DNA of 64,000 bases, from the NCBI GenBank assembly GCA_963837715.1, contig CAWIOF010000002.1, positions 372,001 to 436,000 of the forward strand, in the 5' to 3' direction. This stretch comes from JANYLB01 sp963837715. Its GTDB lineage: Bacteria > Actinomycetota > Acidimicrobiia > IMCC26256 > JANYLB01. The translations under genes and the position numbers were made by a program. Positions within the stretch are counted from its first letter, which is position 1. Each line of letters opens with the position of its first letter. This document shows positions 17,312-25,330 of this stretch, piece by piece. The notes below the pieces were generated by a model that searched no databases, was not told the DNA's origin, and was given only the letters and a program-made list of their open reading frames with translations.

Positions 17312-18541
17312 AGGCGCTCTTCGTGACTCCGTACCCGCCGAAGCCCGACGGCATCGGTGAGCACTCGCGGGGGCTGGTCGACGCGCTCCGGCGCATCGAC
17401 GGCATCGACGTCGACGTCATGACGTCGCGCCTCCCGGCGTCGGAGGTGCCGATGGGTGGTGTGCACCGGATCCTCTCCGGTGACCCGCGGTGCGCCGGGA
17501 CCGCCGCCGGGCTGGTCCAGCGGCTCCGGCCCGAGATCGTGCACTACCAGTTCGCCATTCCCGCCTTCGGGTTGGCCGCGCTCCCCGCGATCACCGCAGG
17601 CGTACGGGCCCGACGGGCCCGACCCGACACCCGCATCGTCGTCACGTTGCACGAGATCCGGCGCGAGCTCGACCTGCTCGGCCCGGTCGCGCGCCGCATT
17701 TACCGATCCCTCGTCGGAGTTGCCGACGCCGTGATCGTGCACACGTCGGACGCGCACGAACTGGTGGAGCGGGAGTGCGCGGGCGATCCCCGGCGGGTCT
17801 GGTCGACGCCGCTCGGCGGCCCACCTCCGCCGGCCGGGAGCCTCGATCCGTCGACGCTCGCCGCGGTGCAAGAGCGATACCGACTCACCGGGCACCGCAC
17901 TGGCGGACGGCCGCTCGTGCTCTGCTTCGGCTACCTCCATCCCGACAAGGGTCTCGAACACGTCGTCGAGGCGGTCGGGCAGCTGCGCGACCGGGGTCTC
18001 GTCGGAGGCGACGGGATCGACGTCGTGATCGCGGGAACGGTACGGCCCCGTTCGGGCGTCTTCCGGTCGTTCGGTCTGCGTGATCGCGAATACGAGCTGG
18101 AGCTCCGGCGCGCGGTCGAGCGGCGAGGTCTTCGCGACTGCGTGCGCTTGGTCGGCTTCGTGGACGCGGCCGACACGCCCGCGCTGTTCGCCTCGGCGCG
18201 AGTCGTCGTCGTCCCGTACACGAAGGTCACCCAGAGCAGCGTGCTCGACACCGCGACCGTTGCCGGGGTACCCGTGGTGGCCAGCGACCTCCCGGGCCTG
18301 CGCGAATCGCTCGGCGACGGGGGACTGCTCGTGCCTCCCGGAGATCCGACGGCGCTGGCCGACGCGCTCCACCGGGTGCTCACCGACGACGCACTCGTCG
18401 AGACGTTGCACGTCCGGCAACAGCAGCGAGGCGCGGCAGATGAGCTTCGACGTCGTCGCGGGTGGTCTCGCGGGGATCTACGACGTGGTCGCCGCAGCTC
18501 CCAGTCGGGTCGAAGATCGGAGGTTGGCCGGTGTCGGCTGA
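17308..18541 (+). CDS. GT4 family glycosyltransferase, frameshifted near its 3' end
   Basis: The first about 370 residues form a GT4 enzyme: TPYPPKPDGIGEHSRGL, VTLHEIRRELDLLG, CFGYLHPDKGLEHVVEA, and SARVVVVPYTKVTQSSVLD, then VPVVASDLPGLRESLGDGG. Near base 18425 the reading changes frame. The sensible C-terminus (RQMSFDVVAGGLAGIYD) continues in the next frame and stops at 18541, where it overlaps the GTG of the flippase. Without the shift, the protein would run on to 18621 as Arg-rich nonsense. One extra base, or two missing bases, at about 18415-18432 explains it; I regard the gene as intact in the organism. Confidence 0.85.
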
Positions 18542-19855
18542 CACGATCCGCGCCCCCGCGCTTCGTCGCGTCGTCCTGGGCGCGGTCAACGACAGCCTCT
18601 ACCGCAACTCGTCGTTCCTGATCCTCAACAGCGCGATCGGTGCCGGTCTCGGATTCGTGTTCTGGGCGTTGGCGTCGCGACTCTTCCCCGCGAGTGCAGT
18701 GGGCACCACGACAACGGTCGTGAGTGCGCTCACGTTCGCGGTGATGGCCGGCACGCTCGGTCTGCCCAACACCCTGATCCGCTTCCTGGCCGCCGACCGT
18801 GACCCGATCCGCCTCCTCGTGACCATCGGCGCGGTGGCCGCCGGGGCCGGCGCAGCGGCGGGGTTGGTGTGGTGCATCGTGCCGCAGCACTTCGGCGTGC
18901 CCCTCGAGGAGGTCGCGCCGGGATGGTCGATGGTTCCCGTGTTCGTGACGATCACCGCACTCGGTTCGGTGGGGGTGGTGGCGCAGTCGGCACTCATCGC
19001 ACTTCGCAAGAGCAAGTGGGTGGTGGTCGAGAACACCGCGGGCAGCGTGGTCAAGCTCGTCGCGCTCCCCTCGCGGTCGGGTTCGGGGTGGCCGGACTGT
19101 TCGGGCTCTACTTCGCCGCGCTCGCGGTCGCGACGGTCGCGAGTGTGGTGATCCTGCGGTATGAGGTCGGTGGTTCGGTGCGCAGCTGGGTGCGCAGCGT
19201 CGACCTCGGCGCGCTCTCGCACTGCCGCTCGTTCGCGCTGGGCAACCATGTCGCCGCGCTCGTGGCCCTCCTCCCGACCACGGTGTTGCCGATCCTCGTG
19301 CTCGACCGGCTCGGCGCCCGGCAGGCCGCGTTCTTCGCCATGCCGCTCATGATCGTCGCGTTGTTGAACGTGATCCCGTCGATGGCGTCGCAGTCGTTGT
19401 TCGCGGAGGCCTCAGCCGATGAAGCGTCCCTGCAGACCCAGACGCGCCGGACGCTACTGGGCGTCTACGCGCTCGTCGTGCCGGGGGTGATCGTGCTCTG
19501 CCTGCTCGCGCATCCGGTGCTCTCGATCTTCGGTGCCGACTACGCCCGGAACGGCACCCGTTGCCTCCAACTCCTCGCGCTCTCGGGGCTCTTCGCAGGG
19601 TTCAACTACGTCGCCGACGTGGTCCTCAACGCGCGGAAGCAGGTACGGAGCTACGTGTTCCTCAACACCGCCGGCACCGCTTGCGCGATCGGGTTCCCGG
19701 TCCTGTTCATGAGCCACGGGCTCACCGGCGTCGGTGTCGGGTGGCTGGTCGGCCAGATCGGCTACAGCCTCCTCGCCGTCGCCACGCTCGCGTTCGTGCG
19801 CACCGCCGCTGTCCACCCACCCGTTCCCGGAAGCGAAGAGAGGTCTGCACCATGA
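18531..19855 (+). CDS. Wzx/MOP-superfamily polysaccharide flippase, frameshifted
   Basis: A multi-pass membrane protein of the polysaccharide transporter (Wzx-like) group. The first half (GTG 18531 to about 19070) carries SFLILNSAIGAGLGFVFW, ASAVGTTTTVVSALTF and VAQSALIALRKSKW. The second half, in another frame (about 19070-19855), carries VAGLFGLYFAALAVATVAS, NHVAALVALLPTTVLPIL, GADYARNGTRCLQLLALS and VGWLVGQIGYS. Adding one C to the run CTCCCCTCG at about 19068-19073 restores a continuous protein (KLVALP then LAVGFGVAGL). It would flip the finished lipid-linked glycan across the membrane. It overlaps both neighbours. Confidence 0.87.
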
Positions 19856-20691
19856 TCACCGAGAAGCTCCACGACCCGACCCGTGCACCGCTGGCCACAC
19901 TGCTCCGCAGCCCGGCGCTCTACCAGCGCTGGCTCGAGCACCGGTTCCCGAACACTTCTGCGCATCCGAGCCTGCCCGGCAGCTTCCCCGAGGAGAACGC
20001 GGTGCTCCTCGGCCAGGCCGAGGTCGATCGGTGGGCTGCGGTGGTGCGGCGCTGCGGCCTGCCCGAGTACATCGTGCCGGCGAAGAACTGGGATTCCCTC
20101 GCCGCCCTCGGCGCGGTGCTCCGCCGGACCGGGACCGCGGGTCGGGTCCTCGACTCCGGCGGGATCATGGAGTCGGTGATCTCGTCGTGGCTGTGGCTCT
20201 ACGGCTTCCGGGATCTCTGGTGCATCAACCCGGTCTTCTCGGCGCCGTTCCGCCACGGTGGGATCCACTATGAGCCCGGCGACGCGACCGACACGCGCTT
20301 CGACGCCGAGACGTTCGACGTCGTGACCTGCCTCAGCGTCGTGGAGCACGGAGTCGACCTCGACGGGTACTTCCGCGAAGCGGCCCGGATCCTGAAGCCC
20401 GGTGGCGCGCTCGTCACGTCGACCGACTACTACCCCGACCCGGTCGACACCGACGGCAAGGTCGCGTACGGCGTGCCGGTCAAGATCTTCAGCCGGGCCG
20501 AGATCGAGCACACGCTCGAGATCGCTGCGATCCACGGTCTCCGCCCGAGTGCGCCGGTGCCCCTCGACGCGGTCGAGAAGCCGGTGCACTGGGAGCTCAC
20601 CGACCTCGACTACACGTTCCTCGTCTTCACACTGGTGAAGGACGAACGTGGCATCGAGGGCGACCCGACTGTCGGCGGGCCCGACTCGTGA
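19852..20691 (+). CDS. Class I SAM-dependent methyltransferase
   Basis: 279 residues. The methyltransferase core starts at about residue 95: AGRVLDSGGIMESVIS stands where the SAM-binding DxGxG motif is expected but is altered (DSGGIMES). FDVVTCLSVVEHGVDLDGYF and ARILKPGGALVTSTDYY then match the canonical later motifs. It probably methylates a sugar or a small intermediate of the glycan made here; this comes from context. Its ATG overlaps the flippase stop as ATGA, which supports co-expression. The converging gene on the other strand is a GH26-like lipoprotein. Confidence 0.82.
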   Translation: MITEKLHDPTRAPLATLLRSPALYQRWLEHRFPNTSAHPSLPGSFPEENAVLLGQAEVDRWAAVVRRCGLPEYIVPAKNWDSLAALGAVLRRTGTAGRVLDSGGIMESVISSWLWLYGFRDLWCINPVFSAPFRHGGIHYEPGDATDTRFDAETFDVVTCLSVVEHGVDLDGYFREAARILKPGGALVTSTDYYPDPVDTDGKVAYGVPVKIFSRAEIEHTLEIAAIHGLRPSAPVPLDAVEKPVHWELTDLDYTFLVFTLVKDERGIEGDPTVGGPDS

Positions 20692-20699
20692 CCGGCCCG

Positions 20700-21794
20700 T
20701 CAGCCGAGCGAGTCGCCGTTGGCTCCGAAGTGCCGGCGGTAGGCCTCCAACGAGCGGGGCGAATCGGTCAACAAGATGTTCACGTCGGTGATGGAGTCGA
20801 AGTACGAGTGGTACGCGGTGACGTTGTTCCGCACGACGGCGGCGATCGCATCGACGAAGTAGGGGTTGTCGCCGGCGCCACCCTTGCTGCCCTCCGCCGA
20901 GATGCCCCATTCGGCGATGCTGAGCGGCTTGCCGTGCTGCTTCGCGTACTCGACGAGGTCCCCGAGGCCTCCGACCTGCTCGTACTGCGCCCGCCAGCGG
21001 GCCGGTGCAGTCCGGGGAGCGAGACCGGGGCCGGCCCAGAAGTCGTAGACGTCGGCACCGATGATGTCGACGACGTCGTCGCCGGGGTAGTACTCGTCGA
21101 ACGGGATCGCCCGGTACGGCGCGTTGATCGTCCAGTCGAAGCGGAAGTTCGCGCCCGGCACCGAATCCATGGCCCGGGCGGTGCGGGCCCAGAACGTCTT
21201 CCAGAGTCCGTACTTCGCGGGGTCGTAGCCGAGGCCGTCGAGCGTCCAGTTGCCGTTGGCCTCGTGCGAGAGGCGGATGACGGAGTCGCCCAGCCCGGCG
21301 GCCACGTAGTTCGCGGCCAGCGCCCGGGCGTGGTCCTCGTACTCACCCGCGGCGCCGCGTTCGCGCCAGTCGGCGGGGGCGTCCGACGGAATGAGTGCCT
21401 GGGTGATGATGAGACTCCGGCCCGGCGCCGCGTTCTTCCAGTTCGCCCAGTTGAAGTTCGGGTTGCCGTGGATCATGAACCAGGGTCGCTCCCAGTTCGC
21501 CCAGTCGGGCGATGCGTTGTTGTAGACGAGGGCGCAGTCGATGTCGCGTCCGACGGCGGAACTGAACACGGCGAGCCGGTCGGTGCGGTGGTACGTGTAC
21601 GCGCACGCGTCCTTCGCCGCGTCGGGGGTCGCCGGCTCACGACGGCCGAGGAACACGTTCGACTCCGCGGGCGACGGCGGCAGGGCCACGAGGCCGGGCA
21701 TGCCGCAGGCGCCGAGCGCCAGGGCGAGTGCCGCAGCCACCAGTCCCAGCCGCACCACCTCGGGTCGTACCCACCTGCGTCGTACGTCGGTCAC
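20700..21794 (-). CDS. GH26-like glycoside hydrolase lipoprotein (copy A)
   Basis: 364 residues. A lipoprotein signal (LVAAALALALGACGMPG, lipobox LGAC) anchors it outside the membrane. The TIM-barrel body has both GH26 catalytic regions: VIRLSHEANGNW (acid/base Glu, about residue 184) and KPLSIAEWGIS (nucleophile Glu near residue 295). YYPGDDVVDIIGADVYDFW lies between them. Family GH26 contains beta-mannanases and related endo-hydrolases; the exact linkage is unknown. GTG 21794 has GGAAGGGA upstream. It is divergent from a paralogue (copy B) across 101 bp, suggesting duplication and inversion. Its place in the glycan locus suggests trimming or turnover of that glycan. Confidence 0.85.
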   Translation of the reverse strand: MTDVRRRWVRPEVVRLGLVAAALALALGACGMPGLVALPPSPAESNVFLGRREPATPDAAKDACAYTYHRTDRLAVFSSAVGRDIDCALVYNNASPDWANWERPWFMIHGNPNFNWANWKNAAPGRSLIITQALIPSDAPADWRERGAAGEYEDHARALAANYVAAGLGDSVIRLSHEANGNWTLDGLGYDPAKYGLWKTFWARTARAMDSVPGANFRFDWTINAPYRAIPFDEYYPGDDVVDIIGADVYDFWAGPGLAPRTAPARWRAQYEQVGGLGDLVEYAKQHGKPLSIAEWGISAEGSKGGAGDNPYFVDAIAAVVRNNVTAYHSYFDSITDVNILLTDSPRSLEAYRRHFGANGDSLG

Positions 21795-21895
21795 GGCTGG
21801 GAATCCCTTCCGGTTGACATCGCATCCTGCGGACCCCTGTGCGATCGGCACGAACCGCGGGTCGCTGAAGGTCCGTTGCCCCTTGGGAGGGATGA
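21795..21895. promoter_or_regulatory. Shared divergent promoter region of the two GH26-like genes
   Basis: 101 bp between two paralogous, divergently transcribed lipoprotein genes. It carries GGGAGGG as the likely ribosome site of copy B and GGAAGGGA for copy A on the other strand. I see no clear operator palindrome. Confidence 0.4.
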
Positions 21896-22954
21896 ATGAG
21901 GGATGAGTGCACGAGCGCCCTGGTGGTCGTGGTGGTGGTGATCGCGGGCCTGGCTGCCTGCAGCGGCGCGCCCACGGCCGGCGATCCGGCCGGCCGGGAA
22001 GCACCCGTCGGGCGGTTCGCCGCGGGGGGCGACACGGAACGGTGCGTGTACACCGCGAACCGAGTCGACCAGCTCGATGCCTTCGCCGCTGCAGTCGGCG
22101 AGCCGGTCGCCTGTGCGCTCGTGTTCAACAACGCCGCGCCGACGTGGCCCGACCTCGAGCAGCCGTGGTTCACGATCCACAGTTCGCCCGACTTCAACTG
22201 GGCCGACTGGAAGGCCGCCGATCCGGATCGGCGGCTCGTGATCACCCAGTCGCTCATCCCCGACGACGTGCCGGCCGACTGGCGCCACCTCGGCGCGACC
22301 GGCGCGTACGACGCATCGGCCCGACGCCTGGCGGAGAACCTCGTCGAGGCGGGGCTCGGCGATTCCGTCATCCGTCTGGCCCACGAGGCCAATGGCACCT
22401 GGACCAAGGATCAAGTCGGCGACGACCCGGCCGCGTACGACGACTGGCGCACCTACTGGGGCCGCTTTGTCCGTGCAATGGACGCGGTTCCCGAGTCGGA
22501 CTTCCGGTTCGACTGGACGGTGAACGCGGGCACCCGCCCGATCCCGCTCGACTCGTACTACCCGGGCGACGACGTCGTCGACATCATCGGCGTCGACGTC
22601 TACGACTTCTGGGACGAGCCGATCTTCGGACCGGCCCCAACGGATCCTGCCGCCCGGTGGGCGCAGCGATATGTCGAACCGGGCGGCACGGGCTCCGTCG
22701 TCACGTTCGCCGAGCTGCACCGCAAACCGCTCAGCATCCCCGAGTGGGGACTCTCGGCGGTCGGACACAAGGGCGGCGCGGGCGACAACCCGATGTTCGT
22801 CGACGAGATCGCAGAACTCGTCGCCGACCACGACGTGTCGTACCAGTCGTACTTCGAGGCCACCACCGATGTCGAGATGTTGCTGACCGATGCCCCGAGC
22901 TCGCTAGCGGCCTACCAGGAACACTTCATCCACCGGACCGAGGAGGCCCACTGA
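21896..22954 (+). CDS. GH26-like glycoside hydrolase lipoprotein (copy B)
   Basis: 352 residues, paralogous to copy A over the whole barrel. Signal VVVVVVIAGLAACSG has lipobox LAAC. Catalytic regions are VIRLAHEANGTW (acid/base) and KPLSIPEWGLS (nucleophile), plus YYPGDDVVDIIGVDVYDFW. The sequences differ enough (roughly half identical by eye) for separate functions. ATG 21896 follows GGGAGGG. The stop overlaps the ATG of the next methyltransferase as TGATG. Together the twin enzymes point to an exported mannan-like or related polymer as substrate; this is inference from family and position. Confidence 0.85.
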   Translation: MRDECTSALVVVVVVIAGLAACSGAPTAGDPAGREAPVGRFAAGGDTERCVYTANRVDQLDAFAAAVGEPVACALVFNNAAPTWPDLEQPWFTIHSSPDFNWADWKAADPDRRLVITQSLIPDDVPADWRHLGATGAYDASARRLAENLVEAGLGDSVIRLAHEANGTWTKDQVGDDPAAYDDWRTYWGRFVRAMDAVPESDFRFDWTVNAGTRPIPLDSYYPGDDVVDIIGVDVYDFWDEPIFGPAPTDPAARWAQRYVEPGGTGSVVTFAELHRKPLSIPEWGLSAVGHKGGAGDNPMFVDEIAELVADHDVSYQSYFEATTDVEMLLTDAPSSLAAYQEHFIHRTEEAH

Positions 22955-23745
22955 TGGCCACCAGCACCGAGATCGCACTCACCGTCGCCAACCGACTCGA
23001 CCGCTCCGTGTCGCGCGCACTACCCGCCGCGCTCGTCCGTCATCCGCACCGCTGCCCGGCCTGCGGGTACTCCGGCCGGTTCTCGACCGCATGGGCGCTC
23101 ACGGGTCGGCGATCGGAGGCGTACTGCCCGGCGTGCCACGCCGCCGAACGCCATCGACTGCAGGCGCTGGTCGTCGAGGCGCTCGCGCTGCGGTTCGACT
23201 TCGCGTCGATGTCGATGCTGCACGTTGCGCCGGAGCCGATCCTGCAGGGTCGGTTCCGCGACGAGTTCGGGTCGTACACGACCGCCGACCTGGTGCGCGA
23301 AGACGTCGACCTGAACTTCGACCTCACCGACGCCCCGCTCGAGGACGGCTCGTACGACGTGGTCTACGCGTCGCACGTGCTCGAGCACATTCCCGACGAC
23401 CGGGCCGCGATCGCCGAGATCAGGCGGCTCCTGGCCCCCGGCGGCTTCGCGGTGCTCCCGGTGCCGATGGTGTGCGCCGAGACCGTCGAGTATCCCGTGC
23501 CGGTCGCGTCGGAGGCCGGTCATGTCAGGGCTCCCGGCCCCGACTACTTCGAGCGGTTCACCGACTTCGCCTCGGTCGAGGTGTTCCGCTCCCGAGACTT
23601 CGGCGACGAGCCCCAGGTGTACGTGGTCGAGGACCGCACCCGATATCCGAACCGCTACGCCCCGTACCGCACCCCGACCCCGGGCCACCGCCACGAGGAC
23701 ATGGTCCCCGTCTGTTTCCAGGAGAAGGCGGAGCAGGAGAAGTAG
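22954..23745 (+). CDS. Zinc-ribbon class I SAM methyltransferase
   Basis: 263 residues. An N-terminal zinc ribbon (CPACGYSG ... CPACHAAERHR, about residues 34-67) is followed by a methyltransferase fold. The usual SAM motif I region is weak (MLHVAPEPILQGRF). YTTADLVREDVDLNFDLTD, YDVVYASHVLEHIPDD and RLLAPGGFAVLPVPM are clear. This arrangement is common in glycan clusters next to glycosyltransferases. ATG 22954 overlaps the stop of GH26 copy B. Dispersed repeat block 2 begins at its stop codon. Confidence 0.85.
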   Translation: MATSTEIALTVANRLDRSVSRALPAALVRHPHRCPACGYSGRFSTAWALTGRRSEAYCPACHAAERHRLQALVVEALALRFDFASMSMLHVAPEPILQGRFRDEFGSYTTADLVREDVDLNFDLTDAPLEDGSYDVVYASHVLEHIPDDRAAIAEIRRLLAPGGFAVLPVPMVCAETVEYPVPVASEAGHVRAPGPDYFERFTDFASVEVFRSRDFGDEPQVYVVEDRTRYPNRYAPYRTPTPGHRHEDMVPVCFQEKAEQEK

Positions 23746-23946
23746 CGGAGTCGGCGGGCAGTTGTCGCGGGCCGTGAGTAGCGGAGTCGGCGGGCAGTTG
23801 TCGCGGGGCCGTCAGTGGGTGAGCGGTCGAGCCGACGCAGCGGATTCGACCATCAGGGCAGGAGAAGTGGCGGAGTCGGCGGGCAGTTGTCGCGGGGCCG
23901 TCAGTGGGTGAGCGGTCGAGCCGACGCAGCGGATTCGACCATCAGG
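23742..23946 (+). repeat. Dispersed 3'-end repeat, block 2
   Basis: Two long direct units (about 23776-23858 and 23862-23946) plus a partial one at 23742-23775. Each has CGGAGTCGGCGGGCAGTTGT, then GTGGGTGAGCGGTCGAGCC and GACGCAGCGGATTCGACCA. The block fills the gap between two convergent methyltransferase genes and follows the stop at 23745 directly. Core and orientation match blocks 1, 3 and 4. Confidence 0.88.
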
Positions 23947-24670
23947 TTCGGTTCCAGGGGGCGACGCCGAGGCGGTGCGCGTTGCGGGCGTTGCGGGCCA
24001 TGGCGGCCAGCCGCCGCGGGGCGCGGGCGAGGTGTCGGACGCGGTCGAGACCGTCGACCGGATGCGTCTGCGACGACCACTCGGTGGAGAGGTTCCAGTC
24101 GGCGGTTCGCCGGAACGCCGACCAGTAGCCGGCGTCGGTGAGGAGCTCCCAGCGGTCGTCGCCGCGCAGGAATCGGTGGAGCGATGCCGGGCCCGGGAGC
24201 TGGATGTCGTCGACGATCACGATCCCGTCGGCGCGCACGCGCGGCGCCGCGAGGTACCAGTCGAGCTGTGGGAACGGGTGGGCGTGGCAGCCGTCGATGA
24301 AGAGGATGTCGATGGGCTCGTGGGTCATCGCCGCGAGGACCTCGGGCGACGAACCGGGCTGCAGTGTCAGGTGCTCGGTGTCGACGCCGTGATCGGCACA
24401 CCACTTCGCCACCGCTTCGCCTTCGGCCGGGCCGAGGAAGACCGATGTGTGCGCGGCCGCGACGGAGGCGAACACGATGGTCGAGGCCCCACAGCCCGTC
24501 TCGAGGGTGACCTTGCCGGCCGCGTGGTCGTGGATGAACTCGAGACAGTCGAGCGTGGCCGACCACACGCCGGCCGGCGCCGAGGGGTGTGCCTTCGGTG
24601 GATCCCGTCGGATCTCTGCGAGCAGCGGATCACCGGCGTGCGGGCGCGAAGGAATCTCAACTGTGGCCAC
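23942..24670 (-). CDS. Class I SAM-dependent methyltransferase
   Basis: 242 residues. SAM-binding motif LETGCGASTIVFAS is at about residues 54-67. HLTLQPGSSPEVL, DILFIDGCHAHPFPQLDWY and GIVIVDDIQLPG match the O-methyltransferase-type fold used by FkbM/CmcI-like enzymes, with an acidic metal-type patch (DDI). The GTG at 24670 (MATVEIPS) is preferred; the frame is open for 59 more codons, but they read as non-coding Arg/Cys-rich sequence. It converges on the previous methyltransferase and closes the glycan locus. The acceptor is unknown. Confidence 0.82.
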   Translation of the reverse strand: MATVEIPSRPHAGDPLLAEIRRDPPKAHPSAPAGVWSATLDCLEFIHDHAAGKVTLETGCGASTIVFASVAAAHTSVFLGPAEGEAVAKWCADHGVDTEHLTLQPGSSPEVLAAMTHEPIDILFIDGCHAHPFPQLDWYLAAPRVRADGIVIVDDIQLPGPASLHRFLRGDDRWELLTDAGYWSAFRRTADWNLSTEWSSQTHPVDGLDRVRHLARAPRRLAAMARNARNAHRLGVAPWNRT

Positions 24671-24824
24671 CCTGCACCATCGGCATCCCGGGGTCGATTT
24701 CTTGAACGGTCGCGGCGCCGGGGTGTCGCTGCAAGTGCACTGCAGGCGTACCGCCACGAGGCTGCAAGCGGCCCGATCACGATGGGCCCTCATCGCTCGA
24801 TCCGCTCTCGTCGGAGGTACGACC

Positions 24825-25226
24825 ATGCGCATGCACCGCAACGACATCCCGGCAACGCTCGAAGCACCGGGCGCGATCGCGCGTCAGGCTGTCGGTTTCG
24901 GCGATCCCGAGGGTTCGGGACCAATGGGTGGCGAGTACTTCTCCCTCGGAGCCGGAACCGACATCGCACCGCTGCTCCGGGGGCTCGAGGGCGACGCCTG
25001 CCAGGTGCCCCACTGGGGCTACGTCCTCTCGGGTGAGGCCGTCGTCACCTACGGCGACGGATCCGAGGAGACCTGCTCGGGCGGTGACCTCTTCTACTGG
25101 CCGCCGGGGCACACCGTGCGGGTGGTCGCCGACGCCGAGGTGGTCCTGTTCAGCCCCCAGGTCGCGCACGCCCGGGTGCTCGAGCACATGGGCGCACAGA
25201 TGGCGGCGGGAGGGGCGGGATCCTGA
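24825..25226 (+). CDS. Cupin-domain protein
   Basis: 133 residues. The conserved cupin motifs appear as VPHWGYVLSGEAVVTYGDG (motif 1) and GGDLFYWPPGHTVRVVADAE (motif 2). One His of the usual metal triad (HWGY) and one near PGHT are present. It may be a small metal-binding enzyme or sensor. ATG 24825 is preceded by CGGAGG at proper spacing. The arylsulfatase gene follows after about 100 bp on the same strand. Confidence 0.8.
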   Translation: MRMHRNDIPATLEAPGAIARQAVGFGDPEGSGPMGGEYFSLGAGTDIAPLLRGLEGDACQVPHWGYVLSGEAVVTYGDGSEETCSGGDLFYWPPGHTVRVVADAEVVLFSPQVAHARVLEHMGAQMAAGGAGS

Positions 25227-25330
25227 GCGCAACCGCTGCTCGACAGAGCGGTCGCGGCCGGATGCCGGTGGCAGGGTGTCGGGGAGTGGCGCGTCATGTC
25301 CAGATTTCTCCCTGAGTACGATCGGCGACC

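Noticed and set aside
23742..23946. CRISPR-like array
   Set aside because: Units are about 88 bp, nearly identical throughout, with no short repeat / unique spacer pattern, and no cas genes are nearby.
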